Below, one piece after another: positions 24,329 to 33,490 of a DNA stretch of 64,000 nucleotides (the first letter of the stretch is position 1; each line of letters starts with the position of its first letter). Below the pieces are notes generated by a model. It ran no database searches. It was not told where the DNA came from and worked only from the letters and a program-made list of their open reading frames with translations. The position numbers and the translations under genes were made by a program. The DNA is from JBBATK01 sp046297095. Lineage in GTDB: Bacteria; Bacteroidota; Ignavibacteria; Kapaibacteriales; NICIL-2. Location: positions 62,001-126,000 of the forward strand of contig JBKCNS010000005.1 of the NCBI GenBank assembly GCA_046297095.1, read 5' to 3'.

Positions 24329-26242
24329 ATGATAATCACTTTGCCGGACGGATCACAACGCGAATTCCCCGAGGGAAGCAGCGGTCTTGATATCGCGAAT
24401 TCAATCAGTGCCGGACTTGCCCGCAATGCTCTTGGCATTGCAGTGAACGGTACGATGTATGATATGACGCGCCCCATTACAGCAGATGCGTCCGTGCGAA
24501 TCGTCACCTGGAGCGACGATGAAGGCAAAGAGATTTTTTGGCACTCCACAGCTCACCTCATGGCGGAAGCGTTAGAGGCATTGTATCCCGGAGTGAAGTT
24601 TGGAATTGGCCCGCCCATCGAAGCAGGATTCTATTACGATGTGCACTTGCCCGAAGGCGTGAAGCTCTCGCTGGAAGATCTTCCGAACATCGAGCAAAAG
24701 ATGAAGGAATTGGTGAAAGCGGATTCCCGCTTCCGCCGCATTGAGACATCCTGGGAAGATGCCTTTGCATACTTCAGCAATAAGGGCGATCAATACAAGC
24801 TGGAGTTGTTGGAAGGGCTGCGCGATAGCGAGATCACTTTGTATGAGCAAGGCAACTTCACCGATTTGTGCCGCGGTACACACGTGCCCTCGACATCCTT
24901 CATCAAATACCCGAAGCTGCTCACTGTGGCCGGTGCGTATTGGCGCGGTGATTCGTCGCGCCAACAGCTAACGCGTATCTATGGCATAAGCTTCCCGAAG
25001 AAGGAAATGTTGGAAGAGTATCTTACTCTGCGTGAGGAAGCCGAGAAGCGTGATCACAAGCGCCTTGGCAGGGAATTGAAGTTGTTCATGATCAATCCCA
25101 TGATTGGTGGCGGCTTGCCTGTATGGCTTCCCAACGGCACCATCGTGCGCCGCACGCTGGAGAATTTTCTGCGCAATCAACAAAAGAAACGCGGCTATCA
25201 GGAAGTGATAACACCGCATATAGGAAACCTGGAGCTATACAAAACCTCCGGGCACTATCCGTACTATGCGGACTCGCAATACCCTCCCATGAAGATTGAA
25301 GAGGAAGAGTATTTGCTGAAACCCATGAATTGCCCGCATCATCATCAAGTGTATGCAAGCGAGCCGCGTTCGTATCGCGACTTGCCTGTGCGCCTGGCGG
25401 AGTTCGGTACAGTATATCGCTATGAGCAGTCGGGAGAGTTGAGCGGTCTGAGCCGAGTGCGCGGATTCACGCAAGACGATGCGCACATCTATTGTACCAA
25501 CGATCAACTTAAAGACGAGATCAAGAGCGTGGTGGAGCTAACGCAGCATGTGTTCACCACCTTTGGTATGAATGTTAGCACTCGCCTTTCCTTCCGCGAC
25601 GACAATGCCGAAAAGTACGGTGGAGACTTGGACTTGTGGGAGCGCGCGCAGCGAGAGATCAAAGAAGTTGCCGACGAAATGCAGCTTGAGTATTTCATTG
25701 GCGAGGGCGAAGCGGCGTTCTACGGACCCAAGATCGACTTCATCGTTCGCGATGCCATTGGCCGTAAGTGGCAGCTTGGAACAGTGCAAGTGGATTATGT
25801 GATGCCCGAGCGCTTTCAATTGGAATACATGGGTTCGGACAATCAAAAGCATCGTCCCGTTATTATCCATCGCGCTCCCTTCGGATCTATGGAGCGCTTC
25901 CTCTCTATTCTTATTGAGCACTACGCCGGGAACTTCCCCTTCTGGCTTGCACCGGTGCAAGTGAGTGTATTGCCGATTACCGATGCGCAAATCGATTATG
26001 CAATGCATGTGGTGCGAATGTTGGAAGAGCGCGGATACCGCGTGCATGCTGATATGCGAGGCGAGAAGGTGCAGCGTAAGATTGCCGAGAGCGAGCAGAA
26101 AAAGATTCCCTACGCACTGGTGATTGGCAAGCGTGAAGCAGAGGCCGGCCAAGTGGCCTTGCGCGAGCACGGAGTGGGCGACAAGGGTGTTATGTCGTTG
26201 GACGACGCACTGGCATTGTTCGCACAACATCACGTAGAGTAA
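24329..26242 (+). CDS. thrS: Threonyl-tRNA synthetase
   Basis: Class II synthetase of 637 aa with all domains: N-terminal TGS (ITLPDGSQREFPEGSSGLDI), editing domain with the zinc-like site HSTAHLMAEA and CRGTHVPS, and a catalytic core. In the core, NCPHHHQVY supplies the zinc Cys, motif 2 includes RYEQSGELSGLSRVRGFTQD, and HRAPFGSMERFL is motif 3. A C-terminal anticodon-binding domain (VLPITDAQIDYAMHVVRMLEE) completes it. No Shine-Dalgarno site is visible before ATG 24329. The ~270-bp leader holds the 12-bp array and a TATATTGC box (~24276); I see no T-box or ThrS operator-like structure. The usual downstream infC is absent. Confidence 0.97.
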   Translation: MIITLPDGSQREFPEGSSGLDIANSISAGLARNALGIAVNGTMYDMTRPITADASVRIVTWSDDEGKEIFWHSTAHLMAEALEALYPGVKFGIGPPIEAGFYYDVHLPEGVKLSLEDLPNIEQKMKELVKADSRFRRIETSWEDAFAYFSNKGDQYKLELLEGLRDSEITLYEQGNFTDLCRGTHVPSTSFIKYPKLLTVAGAYWRGDSSRQQLTRIYGISFPKKEMLEEYLTLREEAEKRDHKRLGRELKLFMINPMIGGGLPVWLPNGTIVRRTLENFLRNQQKKRGYQEVITPHIGNLELYKTSGHYPYYADSQYPPMKIEEEEYLLKPMNCPHHHQVYASEPRSYRDLPVRLAEFGTVYRYEQSGELSGLSRVRGFTQDDAHIYCTNDQLKDEIKSVVELTQHVFTTFGMNVSTRLSFRDDNAEKYGGDLDLWERAQREIKEVADEMQLEYFIGEGEAAFYGPKIDFIVRDAIGRKWQLGTVQVDYVMPERFQLEYMGSDNQKHRPVIIHRAPFGSMERFLSILIEHYAGNFPFWLAPVQVSVLPITDAQIDYAMHVVRMLEERGYRVHADMRGEKVQRKIAESEQKKIPYALVIGKREAEAGQVALREHGVGDKGVMSLDDALALFAQHHVE

Positions 26243-26278
26243 GCATCGTTCTATAGGCAGTAAGTGTGCTGCCCCACC

Positions 26279-27631
26279 ATGAAACATATACCTACACGCC
26301 GTCGAATACCCATCATCACGGATTTGATGGAGCTGCCGGAAATGACGCGCACGCCGCTGGGGTTTTGCCAGCGGATGGTGCGTGAGCTTGGAGACGTGTG
26401 CGCGGTGCCCATCCCCGGCGCGCAGAATTTTATGGTGCACGATGTAGATGTGTTGCAGCGCGTGTTTGTGGACGAAGCTTCGTCCTTTAAGAAGAGCCGC
26501 TTGTATCAGGCAATGCGTAAGGTGATTGGCATTGGCTTGCTTACGAACGACGGCGAGGCGCATTTGCAGCAGCGGCGCTTGGTGGCACCGGCCTTTCACC
26601 GAGCTCGTGTGCAGGAGTATGCCGCAGCAATGGTGGAGAACACCATCGACGAAATCGAACGCTGGCAGCCCGGCCGCTCCATAGATGTGCAGGAGGAAAT
26701 GTCTGCCATCACCATTCGTATCATCACGCAAACAATGTTTTCCTCGCGAGTGGGAGAAGGGGAACTGCGAGAGATGGGGAAGCTGGTCAACGACCTTCTG
26801 GAAGCCGCAGCGGGAGTGTTTCAGAATCCGTTTACGCTGTTGTGTTTCGAGAATAATATTCCCTTGCCGTCGGTGCAGAGAATTCACTCGCTCACCAAGC
26901 AAGTGGATGAGCGCATCAAGGATATCATTGCATCGTATCGCAAGGTCGACACCGCTCAGCAAACGGATTTGCTTTCGATGCTCATGAATGCTCGCGACGA
27001 GGAAACCGGCGCGGCAATGGACGACAAACAGATCCGCGATGAAGTGATTACGATGTTCATGGCCGGCCACGAAACCACTGCCACGGCCTTGATGTGGATG
27101 TGGTATGTGCTTAGCACCAATGAGCAGCACAGAGAAAATGCAGAACGGGAAATTGATGCCGTGATGCAGTCGCGCTTACCGCATGCCGACGATTATCCTG
27201 CACTGTCGGTTACGCGAAATATCCTTAAGGAAACACTGCGGCTGTATCCGCCCGTGTGGACCTTTGCGCGCGAGCCCTTGCATGATGTTGAGATCCTTGG
27301 CTATCGCTTCACTAAAGGATCGGTGGTTTGCACCATCACGCCAATACTTCATCACAAGGAGAAGTTCTTCACAAACGCGGAAGAGTTCCTCCCGGAACGT
27401 TGGAACGACCCCGCTATGAAGTCACTGCCGCGCTTTGCCTATGTTCCCTTCGGCGCAGGGAATCGTATGTGCATAGGCGAGGGCTTTGCATGGATGGAAG
27501 CAATGATGATTGCATCAAGTATCATGCAGCGATACCGCCTGGTAGCCAACGACCCCATCGATGCCCGAGTGCGACCGCTCTTTACCCTTCGCATGCAGGT
27601 TCCACTGCGCTTGGTTGTGGAGAAGCGCTGA
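26279..27631 (+). CDS. Cytochrome P450
   Basis: Heme-thiolate monooxygenase of 450 aa. All signature motifs are present: the I-helix oxygen-activation motif AGHETTATAL, the K-helix ExxR in KETLRLYPPVWTFAREP, the PERW segment, and the heme loop FGAGNRMCIGEGFAWMEA with the proximal Cys. There is no N-terminal membrane anchor, so it is a soluble bacterial type. The sequence resembles the CYP102/CYP4-like fatty-acid hydroxylase side of the family (inference). The substrate and redox partners are unknown and none is adjacent. GTG 26264 is an alternative start adding five residues. Confidence 0.94.
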   Translation: MKHIPTRRRIPIITDLMELPEMTRTPLGFCQRMVRELGDVCAVPIPGAQNFMVHDVDVLQRVFVDEASSFKKSRLYQAMRKVIGIGLLTNDGEAHLQQRRLVAPAFHRARVQEYAAAMVENTIDEIERWQPGRSIDVQEEMSAITIRIITQTMFSSRVGEGELREMGKLVNDLLEAAAGVFQNPFTLLCFENNIPLPSVQRIHSLTKQVDERIKDIIASYRKVDTAQQTDLLSMLMNARDEETGAAMDDKQIRDEVITMFMAGHETTATALMWMWYVLSTNEQHRENAEREIDAVMQSRLPHADDYPALSVTRNILKETLRLYPPVWTFAREPLHDVEILGYRFTKGSVVCTITPILHHKEKFFTNAEEFLPERWNDPAMKSLPRFAYVPFGAGNRMCIGEGFAWMEAMMIASSIMQRYRLVANDPIDARVRPLFTLRMQVPLRLVVEKR

Positions 27632-27638
27632 GCCTTAC

Positions 27639-28088
27639 TCACGAAGTGCAGCGAAGAACAAACACCGGGCACGGAGCATGGCGAAGTACGCGCTCTGTGG
27701 TGCTGCCAAGAAGCAAGTGTTTGAACCCGCTCCAACCGTGTGTAGACATACACACTAAACTCATGGAATGATCGCCGGCATATTTCACAATTTCTTCAGC
27801 GGGCTTTCCTTCAATCACTGCACACACGGGGTGCAGGCCGCGCGCAGCCAGATTTTTTTTCAGCGCAGTCATATCGTCGTTTGCTCCCGCACGCATTTGT
27901 TTCATAAGATCGAAATACAACGCTTGCTCGGTGCCGTATCTGGTGGAATAGATATCGATAGGTTCAACCACATGCAGCAGGTGAAGCTCTGCACCTAGTG
28001 TTTGAGCCAAGTTGCATACTTCCTCGATGGCTTGATCCGAGCACCGCGAGAAATCGGTGGGGAAGAGAATAGTCTTGTAGGCTTTCAT
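27639..28088 (-). CDS. Universal stress protein (UspA family)
   Basis: 149 aa, a single Usp domain. It begins YKTILFPTDFSRCSDQAIEEV, has LHLLHVVEPID, and carries the ATP-binding motif G-2x-G-9x-G-S/T in HGWSGFKHLLLGSTTERVLR near the C-terminus, so it is probably an ATP-binding type. A clear Shine-Dalgarno site AAGGAG lies 7 nt before the start. Its 3' end is 7 bp from the convergent P450 stop. The role is stress or starvation response in the cytoplasm. Confidence 0.93.
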   Translation of the reverse strand: MKAYKTILFPTDFSRCSDQAIEEVCNLAQTLGAELHLLHVVEPIDIYSTRYGTEQALYFDLMKQMRAGANDDMTALKKNLAARGLHPVCAVIEGKPAEEIVKYAGDHSMSLVCMSTHGWSGFKHLLLGSTTERVLRHAPCPVFVLRCTS

Positions 28089-28284
28089 GGCATTGCTCCT
28101 TCGTAGTTGGTACTTGCCGGTGAATATTGGGGCAAAGGTGTACGTGCATACTCACGTAGACTCATGCATTCTCACTCATGCACTCGATGGAACTTAGCGG
28201 TGGTGTCGCTCGCCGCGAATGATTTTGGTCATACCGATAGATGATTTGCAACAGGCCTACGCCTTGCATCTGTACTGCTGTGCT

Positions 28285-29826
28285 TTACAACGGAATATTG
28301 CCGTGTTTTTTCCAGGGGTTGGTATCCTGTTTTGTTTTGAGTGTGTGAAGCATGCGCACCAGGTGCTTGCGGGTTTCGCCGGGGTTAATCACATCGTCCA
28401 CGTAGCCGCGTTCGGCTGCTTCGTAGGGGTTGGCGAACTTTTCATTGTACTCTGCCTCCAGTTCAGCTTGACGCTTGGCGGGATCGGCTGCTTCCTGTAT
28501 CTCTTTGCGGAACAGAATCTCCACTGCACCTTTGGCACCCATTACGGCAATCTCTGCGGAGGTCCACGCCACGTTGTAATCACCGCGAATGTGCTTGGAG
28601 TTCATTACATCGTACGCACCGCCATAGGCCTTGCGGGTGATCACGGTAAGCTTTGGCACCGTTGCTTCGCAGAATGCATAGAGCAACTTTGCGCCATGGC
28701 GAATAATACCTCGCCACTCCTGATCGGTGCCGGGCAAGAATCCGGGAACGTCTTCGAACACCACCAACGGAATGTTGAACGCGTCGCAGAAGCGCACAAA
28801 GCGAGCGCCTTTTACCGACGAGTTTATATCCAGAACGCCCGCCAACGCGTTGGGCTGATTGGCAATAATGCCTACAGGCATGCTGTCTAGCGTTGCAAAG
28901 CCCACCACAATATTGGGGGCATAGTCGGAATGGATTTCGAAGAAGTCGCCTTCGTCCACTACATCGCGAATCACATCCTTCATATCGTAGGCCATGTTCG
29001 ACTGCTGCGGTATGATGGAGTCTAAGCGGTGGCAGTATCGGTCTGCGGCGTCGTTGGTGGGAATAAGAGCAGGCTTCTCTCTATTGCTGGACGGCAAGAA
29101 GGTAAGAAGCTTGCGCACGTGCTGCAGCGCATCCACTTCGTTCTCGCACGCCAGGTGCGCCACGCCCGATTTTGACGCATGCGTTTCCGCACCGCCGAGC
29201 TCTTCAAAGCTGACGTCCTCGTGGGTAACGGTTTTCACTACGTTCGGCCCGGTCACGAACATGTAGGATGTGCCTTTCGTCATGATGATGAAGTCCGTAA
29301 TGGCGGGCGAATAAACAGCGCCGCCTGCACAAGGACCAAGGATTACCGAGATCTGCGGTACAACTCCGCTTGCCATGGTATTACGAAGAAAAATATCCGC
29401 ATAGCCGCCCAGCGATACTACGCCTTCCTGAATGCGGGCGCCACCGGAATCGTTAAGCCCGATTACCGGCGCTCCGATTTTCATGGCTAAGTCCATCACC
29501 TTACAAATTTTCTCGGCGTATGCCTCGCTGAGCGATCCGCCGAACACGGTGAAATCCTGCGAGAATATGCACACGGTGCGGCCATGGATCTTACCTGTTC
29601 CTGTTACGATGCCGTCGCCAAGCGGACGCTGCTTCTCCAACCCGAACTTCGTGGAACGATGGCGCACAAACATGTCCATCTCTTCGAAGCTGCCGGGGTC
29701 CAGCAGACATTCAATACGCTCGCGGGCCGTGAGTTTTCCTTTGGCGTGCTGGTCGGCAATACGCTTCTCGCCACCGCCCAACATTGCTTCTTTGCGTAGG
29801 TTCTTCAGGTATTCAACACGGTTCAT
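28285..29826 (-). CDS. Acyl-CoA carboxylase beta subunit (propionyl-/methylmalonyl-CoA type)
   Basis: Carboxyltransferase of 513 aa that moves CO2 between biotin and an acyl-CoA. The two crotonase-like halves carry oxyanion-hole glycines, GLNDSGGARIQEGVVSLGGY in the N-half and ITRKAYGGAYDVMNSK in the C-half. It begins RMNRVEYLKNLRKEAMLGGG-like and ends GNIPL, as PccB/MmdA proteins do. Whether it acts in a propionyl-CoA carboxylase or a membrane decarboxylase cannot be decided here: neither the biotin-carrier subunit nor a membrane beta subunit is adjacent. A TATATTTG box lies 30 bp upstream. Confidence 0.93.
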   Translation of the reverse strand: MNRVEYLKNLRKEAMLGGGEKRIADQHAKGKLTARERIECLLDPGSFEEMDMFVRHRSTKFGLEKQRPLGDGIVTGTGKIHGRTVCIFSQDFTVFGGSLSEAYAEKICKVMDLAMKIGAPVIGLNDSGGARIQEGVVSLGGYADIFLRNTMASGVVPQISVILGPCAGGAVYSPAITDFIIMTKGTSYMFVTGPNVVKTVTHEDVSFEELGGAETHASKSGVAHLACENEVDALQHVRKLLTFLPSSNREKPALIPTNDAADRYCHRLDSIIPQQSNMAYDMKDVIRDVVDEGDFFEIHSDYAPNIVVGFATLDSMPVGIIANQPNALAGVLDINSSVKGARFVRFCDAFNIPLVVFEDVPGFLPGTDQEWRGIIRHGAKLLYAFCEATVPKLTVITRKAYGGAYDVMNSKHIRGDYNVAWTSAEIAVMGAKGAVEILFRKEIQEAADPAKRQAELEAEYNEKFANPYEAAERGYVDDVINPGETRKHLVRMLHTLKTKQDTNPWKKHGNIPL

Positions 29827-29855
29827 GGCTTTGCGGAATAGATAAAAACAGCACG

Positions 29856-29863
29856 CAAATATA
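29856..29863 (-). promoter_or_regulatory. TAnnTTTG -7 box upstream of the carboxylase gene
   Basis: The minus strand reads TATATTTG followed by CG, 29 nt before the ATG at 29826. It fits the Bacteroidetes -7 consensus; no clear -33 TTTG. Confidence 0.4.
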
Positions 29864-30159
29864 GGGCGTGGCTACGGCATGGGCGGGGAGTTCCGATAGC
29901 AGGATAGGGAGTGTAACATTCAGGCAGCCGGTTCAGGGACGACGGAGTGACGTTGAATGGCCGCATCAACTGATAGATATTCGGTCGATAGGTCTCAAGG
30001 GATCTGTAAAGTCTTCCTCTTCATTGATCAGCGAGTGGAACGTCGAGTGCTCTACAAGTCTAATTGGATTAATTATTCCCTGAGAAATGCGCGCAACGAA
30101 TAATTCGGAATAATAATTGTCGCTATAAGCACCGGTCTTTTACAATCCACTATAAAAAA
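29864..30159. other. Intergenic region between carboxylase and SBBP genes
   Basis: About 300 bp without a credible coding frame. The left end should hold the rest of the carboxylase promoter; the right end, AT-rich near 30100-30159 (repeated AATAATT), is the 3' flank of the SBBP gene. No strong hairpin or repeat seen. Confidence 0.5.
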
Positions 30160-32547
30160 TTAAGGCACGACTTTAATTATACACGACGACACCGTGCGTG
30201 TAGCATTAGACCAAATAACAGTGTACATTCCGGCAGGAAGTGAGGATACGTCAAGTGTTGTGGAATGCAAAGTCTCCGTCAGTATTTTTTGAAACACAGT
30301 GGTGCCGTTGGCAGCAATACAGCGAACAGAAGATGGCGCCATGACAGGTGTTTCCGCGCTTACTTCCAGGGTGTTCGAAACAGGCATGGGTACCGGTCGA
30401 AGTACATGCTGCTCGGTTTTATCTGATTCGATACCTACGGTATACAGCGGCTCAAAAAGGCAGACAAATGCATCAAGACCGCCACCAATTGCGGGCTGAG
30501 ATGCCTGTGACACAGGGAACGAGGCGCTAGCCGTGGAGCCGGCTACAAGCACTGTGCGATCGCTCATGAATGAAGAGCCAACAGCGGCATCATCGCTAGA
30601 CCCACCCATAAGAAGGGCTCGGCCAAACGATAATCCGCTTTTTAGTACATAGGCAACGAACGCGTCGTATCCGCCGGCAAGAGCGGTCTGATCGCTTTGC
30701 ACCGTGGGGAAATTATCGCTGTTTGTAGTGCCACAAATAATTACATCGGTTGTAGGGGAAACAGTTACGCCATAAACGCGATCATCTTTAGCGCCACCAA
30801 TAAATGTTCCCCAAATAATATTTCCATCGGCACCAAGCTTGCTGACGAATCCGTCATTTTGCCCACTACCACTGCTGGACTGCGCAGACCCGCCGGAAAT
30901 AAAATTATTCGCACCGCCGGATTGACTTGCTGTGTGCCCGCCTATATAAATCGAGTTGCCTGATGTTTGCAAACAGGTTACCGTATCATAGGAATCGCCG
31001 CCCAGATACCGTCCCCAGCTTCGCGCGCCTGCCGCCGTGAGCTTAGCCACAAAGCCTGATGTTTGCAAGCCGCCCGGAGGTGAGCCACCTTGGCCCACAT
31101 TTTCTGCGATGCGGAATCCTGAATTAGGGCTAGAGGTGTTGCCTGCCAGTACTATACTGCCGTCTTCCAAGCCGCCTATGCCGCGGCCTTCATCGTCGGC
31201 CCTGCCGCCATAATATGTACCCCAACGACGTGTGGTCATGCTCGAATTAAACACGGCAGCAAAGGCATCTTGGCCTCCTGAAAGCTGGGTTTGGTGCGCA
31301 TCCATGGCCAGGGTTGTGCTATATGTAGAACCGCATAGGGCTATATCACCGTTTGGTAGAAAGCAAACTGCGCGACCTTCGTCACTTTCTGCGCCGCCAA
31401 AGTAGCTGCAAAACGAACGCAGGCCCGATGCCAGAGAGAATCCCGCCACAAATGCGTCAGAGGTTCCACCCTGAAAGGTGGGCTGATAAGTGCCTGCAGT
31501 TCCGATATCGGTAGATGTTGTTACGCCTGTTACTACCACGTTCGATCCGGCAACGGCACATCCATAGGCAGCGTCGTCGCCATTTCCGCCGAAGTAGGTA
31601 ACCCAAAGTGGTCTTCCCTCGGCGCTATACGATGCCACCCAAGCATCCTTAGAGCCCTTCAAGGAAGATTGGCTCACGCCCGGAGTGCAGGGAAAGGAAG
31701 CACTAGTCGTTGATCCACATAGCACTATACCCGAAGCATAGTTTGCCGTGAAAAGCACGGAATCCTGACCGGCGGCACCAAGAAACGTTGAAGCGCGCAG
31801 TAGCAGGGTAATCTCTTGAGTTTCCGGAGATAGATCCGGAGACTGCATTGCAGTCCCTTTTGAGGCGGTTGTGTTTCCTTCAATTATACGCGCTGCGGGC
31901 AGAAAATCACTGTGGCCTACTCTATTCGCATTTGACACCGCAAGGCCATTTAGAAGCATGCTTTCCTCAAACAACGATGCGCCGGTTGCGTCCAGCCACT
32001 CTACTCCACCATTTCTTGTAAGGGAGCGGGATACGTTCTCAGGAATAATGGCAGCGCGTGCAAGGCCGGCGGGTGTAAGAGATCGTAGGCTCAACGTCGC
32101 GGAATTCCGGTGTAGATCGACGCTTATTATATATGCGTCATCCAGCGCAGTAAACTGTACACTGCGAATTGTTTTGGGGCGAAGGATGTTTTTACCGGCG
32201 GCAACCACAAAACTGCATTCAGGATCCTCTTCAAATTGTACCTGTGCCACTCGTGTACCCGGGAAACTGCAGCCGCTGCGAACAACTACCGAGTTGTTAA
32301 CTCGGGAAAAGTATACGGCTTGACCGGTAACAAACAACCAACCACCCGGAAAACGACCATATGCCAGCACGGAGTCTGCAGGAAAACCTGCGGAGTTCCT
32401 CAACTGACCAAGATTTTGCCGCAAATAGCCCGTTTGCACAGGGGTTTCCTTGCCAATAACGATAGAATCTGCAGATCCTAAGGCCAAAAAAGAGGCTAGC
32501 AGCACAACCGGCAAAAAGAATCGTATGAGCACAAGCTTCCGAGCCAT
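30160..32547 (-). CDS. SBBP-repeat beta-propeller protein with T9SS sorting tail
   Basis: 795 aa. A signal peptide (LIRFFLPVVLLASFLALGSA) is followed by a ~200-residue N-terminal region, then a seven-or-more-fold series of SBBP-type propeller blades with the recurring pattern YFGGNGDDAAYGCAV...G.T...F, for example SYFGGAESDEGRAVCF, TYYGGRADDEGRGIGG, RYLGGDSYDTVTC and TFIGGAKDDRVYGVTV. The last ~85 residues (LRPVPMPVSNTLEVSAE, LPAGMYTVIWSN) are a T9SS type A sorting domain. It is predicted to be exported to the surface. The blades resemble those in the N-terminal part of the divergent giant protein, suggesting a shared origin. Confidence 0.88.
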   Translation of the reverse strand: MARKLVLIRFFLPVVLLASFLALGSADSIVIGKETPVQTGYLRQNLGQLRNSAGFPADSVLAYGRFPGGWLFVTGQAVYFSRVNNSVVVRSGCSFPGTRVAQVQFEEDPECSFVVAAGKNILRPKTIRSVQFTALDDAYIISVDLHRNSATLSLRSLTPAGLARAAIIPENVSRSLTRNGGVEWLDATGASLFEESMLLNGLAVSNANRVGHSDFLPAARIIEGNTTASKGTAMQSPDLSPETQEITLLLRASTFLGAAGQDSVLFTANYASGIVLCGSTTSASFPCTPGVSQSSLKGSKDAWVASYSAEGRPLWVTYFGGNGDDAAYGCAVAGSNVVVTGVTTSTDIGTAGTYQPTFQGGTSDAFVAGFSLASGLRSFCSYFGGAESDEGRAVCFLPNGDIALCGSTYSTTLAMDAHQTQLSGGQDAFAAVFNSSMTTRRWGTYYGGRADDEGRGIGGLEDGSIVLAGNTSSPNSGFRIAENVGQGGSPPGGLQTSGFVAKLTAAGARSWGRYLGGDSYDTVTCLQTSGNSIYIGGHTASQSGGANNFISGGSAQSSSGSGQNDGFVSKLGADGNIIWGTFIGGAKDDRVYGVTVSPTTDVIICGTTNSDNFPTVQSDQTALAGGYDAFVAYVLKSGLSFGRALLMGGSSDDAAVGSSFMSDRTVLVAGSTASASFPVSQASQPAIGGGLDAFVCLFEPLYTVGIESDKTEQHVLRPVPMPVSNTLEVSAETPVMAPSSVRCIAANGTTVFQKILTETLHSTTLDVSSLPAGMYTVIWSNATRTVSSCIIKVVP

Positions 32548-32582
32548 AGAAGTGGGATAACGAGTTTGTTCACTGATTTTGG

Positions 32583-32590
32583 CAAAGATA
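32583..32590 (-). promoter_or_regulatory. TAnnTTTG -7 box upstream of the SBBP gene
   Basis: The minus strand reads TATCTTTGCCAAA, identical over 13 bases to the icd box, 35 nt before the ATG at 32547. Confidence 0.45.
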
Positions 32591-32896
32591 CGCCCAAGAG
32601 GCTTGCGTCCGCACCATTTGAACGGTTACGCACTCCATGGTGAATTGGTACAGAAACCACAGAGCTGAATTTTGTTTCAAAAACATTTTTAATATCAGAC
32701 AATAATATCTTATATTGGCGTGGTAGTTTGAAGGTGAAGTGTAATGGTACCGGCGAATGGCGGTAGTCAGCTCGGAGCGTCGTTAGTGGAGAATAAGGAG
32801 TTTGCGAAACAACCGAATTGCATTCAAAAAGTTCGAAGCAGACGATCCGGGTACATACCGGAGCCAACGTCGTAGCGCGAATCTTTCCATTCGATT

Positions 32897-32939
32897 AACC
32901 TGCCATGGGGCAGGTTTTGACCGTGTTTTATGGTCAAAA
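32897..32939 (+). other. Two adjoining hairpins sharing bases
   Basis: AACCTGCC (32897-32904), loop ATGG, GGCAGGTT (32909-32916), then TTTTGACCGT (32915-32924) pairing with ATGGTCAAAA (32930-32939; one G-T pair) across a 5-nt loop. The two stems share 32915-32916, so they cannot both be fully formed. Terminator or attenuator-like; no long T-run follows. Confidence 0.5.
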
Positions 32940-32943
32940 ATTC

Positions 32944-32974
32944 TTTGGTCTGATGTGTTGACGTGCCTATATTG
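32944..32974 (+). promoter_or_regulatory. Possible promoter for a long leader of the giant gene
   Basis: TTTG (32944-32947), a 20-nt spacer, then TATATTG (32968-32974) followed by CC. The spacing is right for a Bacteroidetes promoter, though the -7 box has one T fewer than TAnnTTTG. Transcription from here would give a leader of about 500 nt before ATG 33491. Confidence 0.35.
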
Positions 32975-33490
32975 CCATCATGCAGCCCGAATTTCTGCTT
33001 GTCAATGAGTAGAATTACGGATGATTTGATCGGTAATTTCTGCCGTCAGCGAAATCATGTTTCGCCGGTCCGGTAGATGTTACGATTGTGTTCGAGGAGA
33101 TAAGATTGCGTGCGAGGCCAGTATTCATAAGGCTTTGCGGGCATGTTGTGTTTCCCTCGCTGCATCAACAAAACGGATGTTGTGCAGCAGCGGCATTCGT
33201 TCCGAAGTAGAAAAGTGCGCAGCGTTCAAGAGCATGTATGGATGATCTTGGTCGTCAGGAATAGCGGTGCAAAACACACCGTCGTCCGGTCGAGTTGCGG
33301 ATTTTTTTCGAAGAAACAAAAAAATATTCCCCTTCACGGACGAAGGAAAAGTGCGTGAAAGTTTGGCGAATATTCCGGCCAATGGATTGATTGATCACCG
33401 AGGTTTTCCTCTGACGGTCAGAATCGGTCCAACAGCTTACGAACATTCAGAAATATCAATTTTTTTTCTCATCTCTTTTTGGAGGATTGT

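Larger units (their letters stand above)
32591..33490. other. Long non-coding region between the two divergent surface-protein genes
   Basis: About 900 bp with only short, implausible frames. Contents seen: two adjoining hairpins (32897-32939), a possible promoter (32944-32974), a GCGAAA-TCATG-TTTCGC hairpin (33049-33065), and a T-rich tract then GGAGGA just before the giant gene. It may be a long 5' leader and/or carry a small RNA. Confidence 0.5.

Noticed and set aside
25538..27130. 530-codon open frame on the minus strand opposite thrS and the P450 gene
   Set aside because: Its His/Leu/Arg-rich translation matches no family and crosses two well-supported genes and the gap between them; it is a codon-bias shadow.
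33143..33358. 71-codon frame in the long gap before the giant gene
   Set aside because: No Shine-Dalgarno site, no family match, Cys/Arg-rich translation, and equal-sized frames occur on the other strand.
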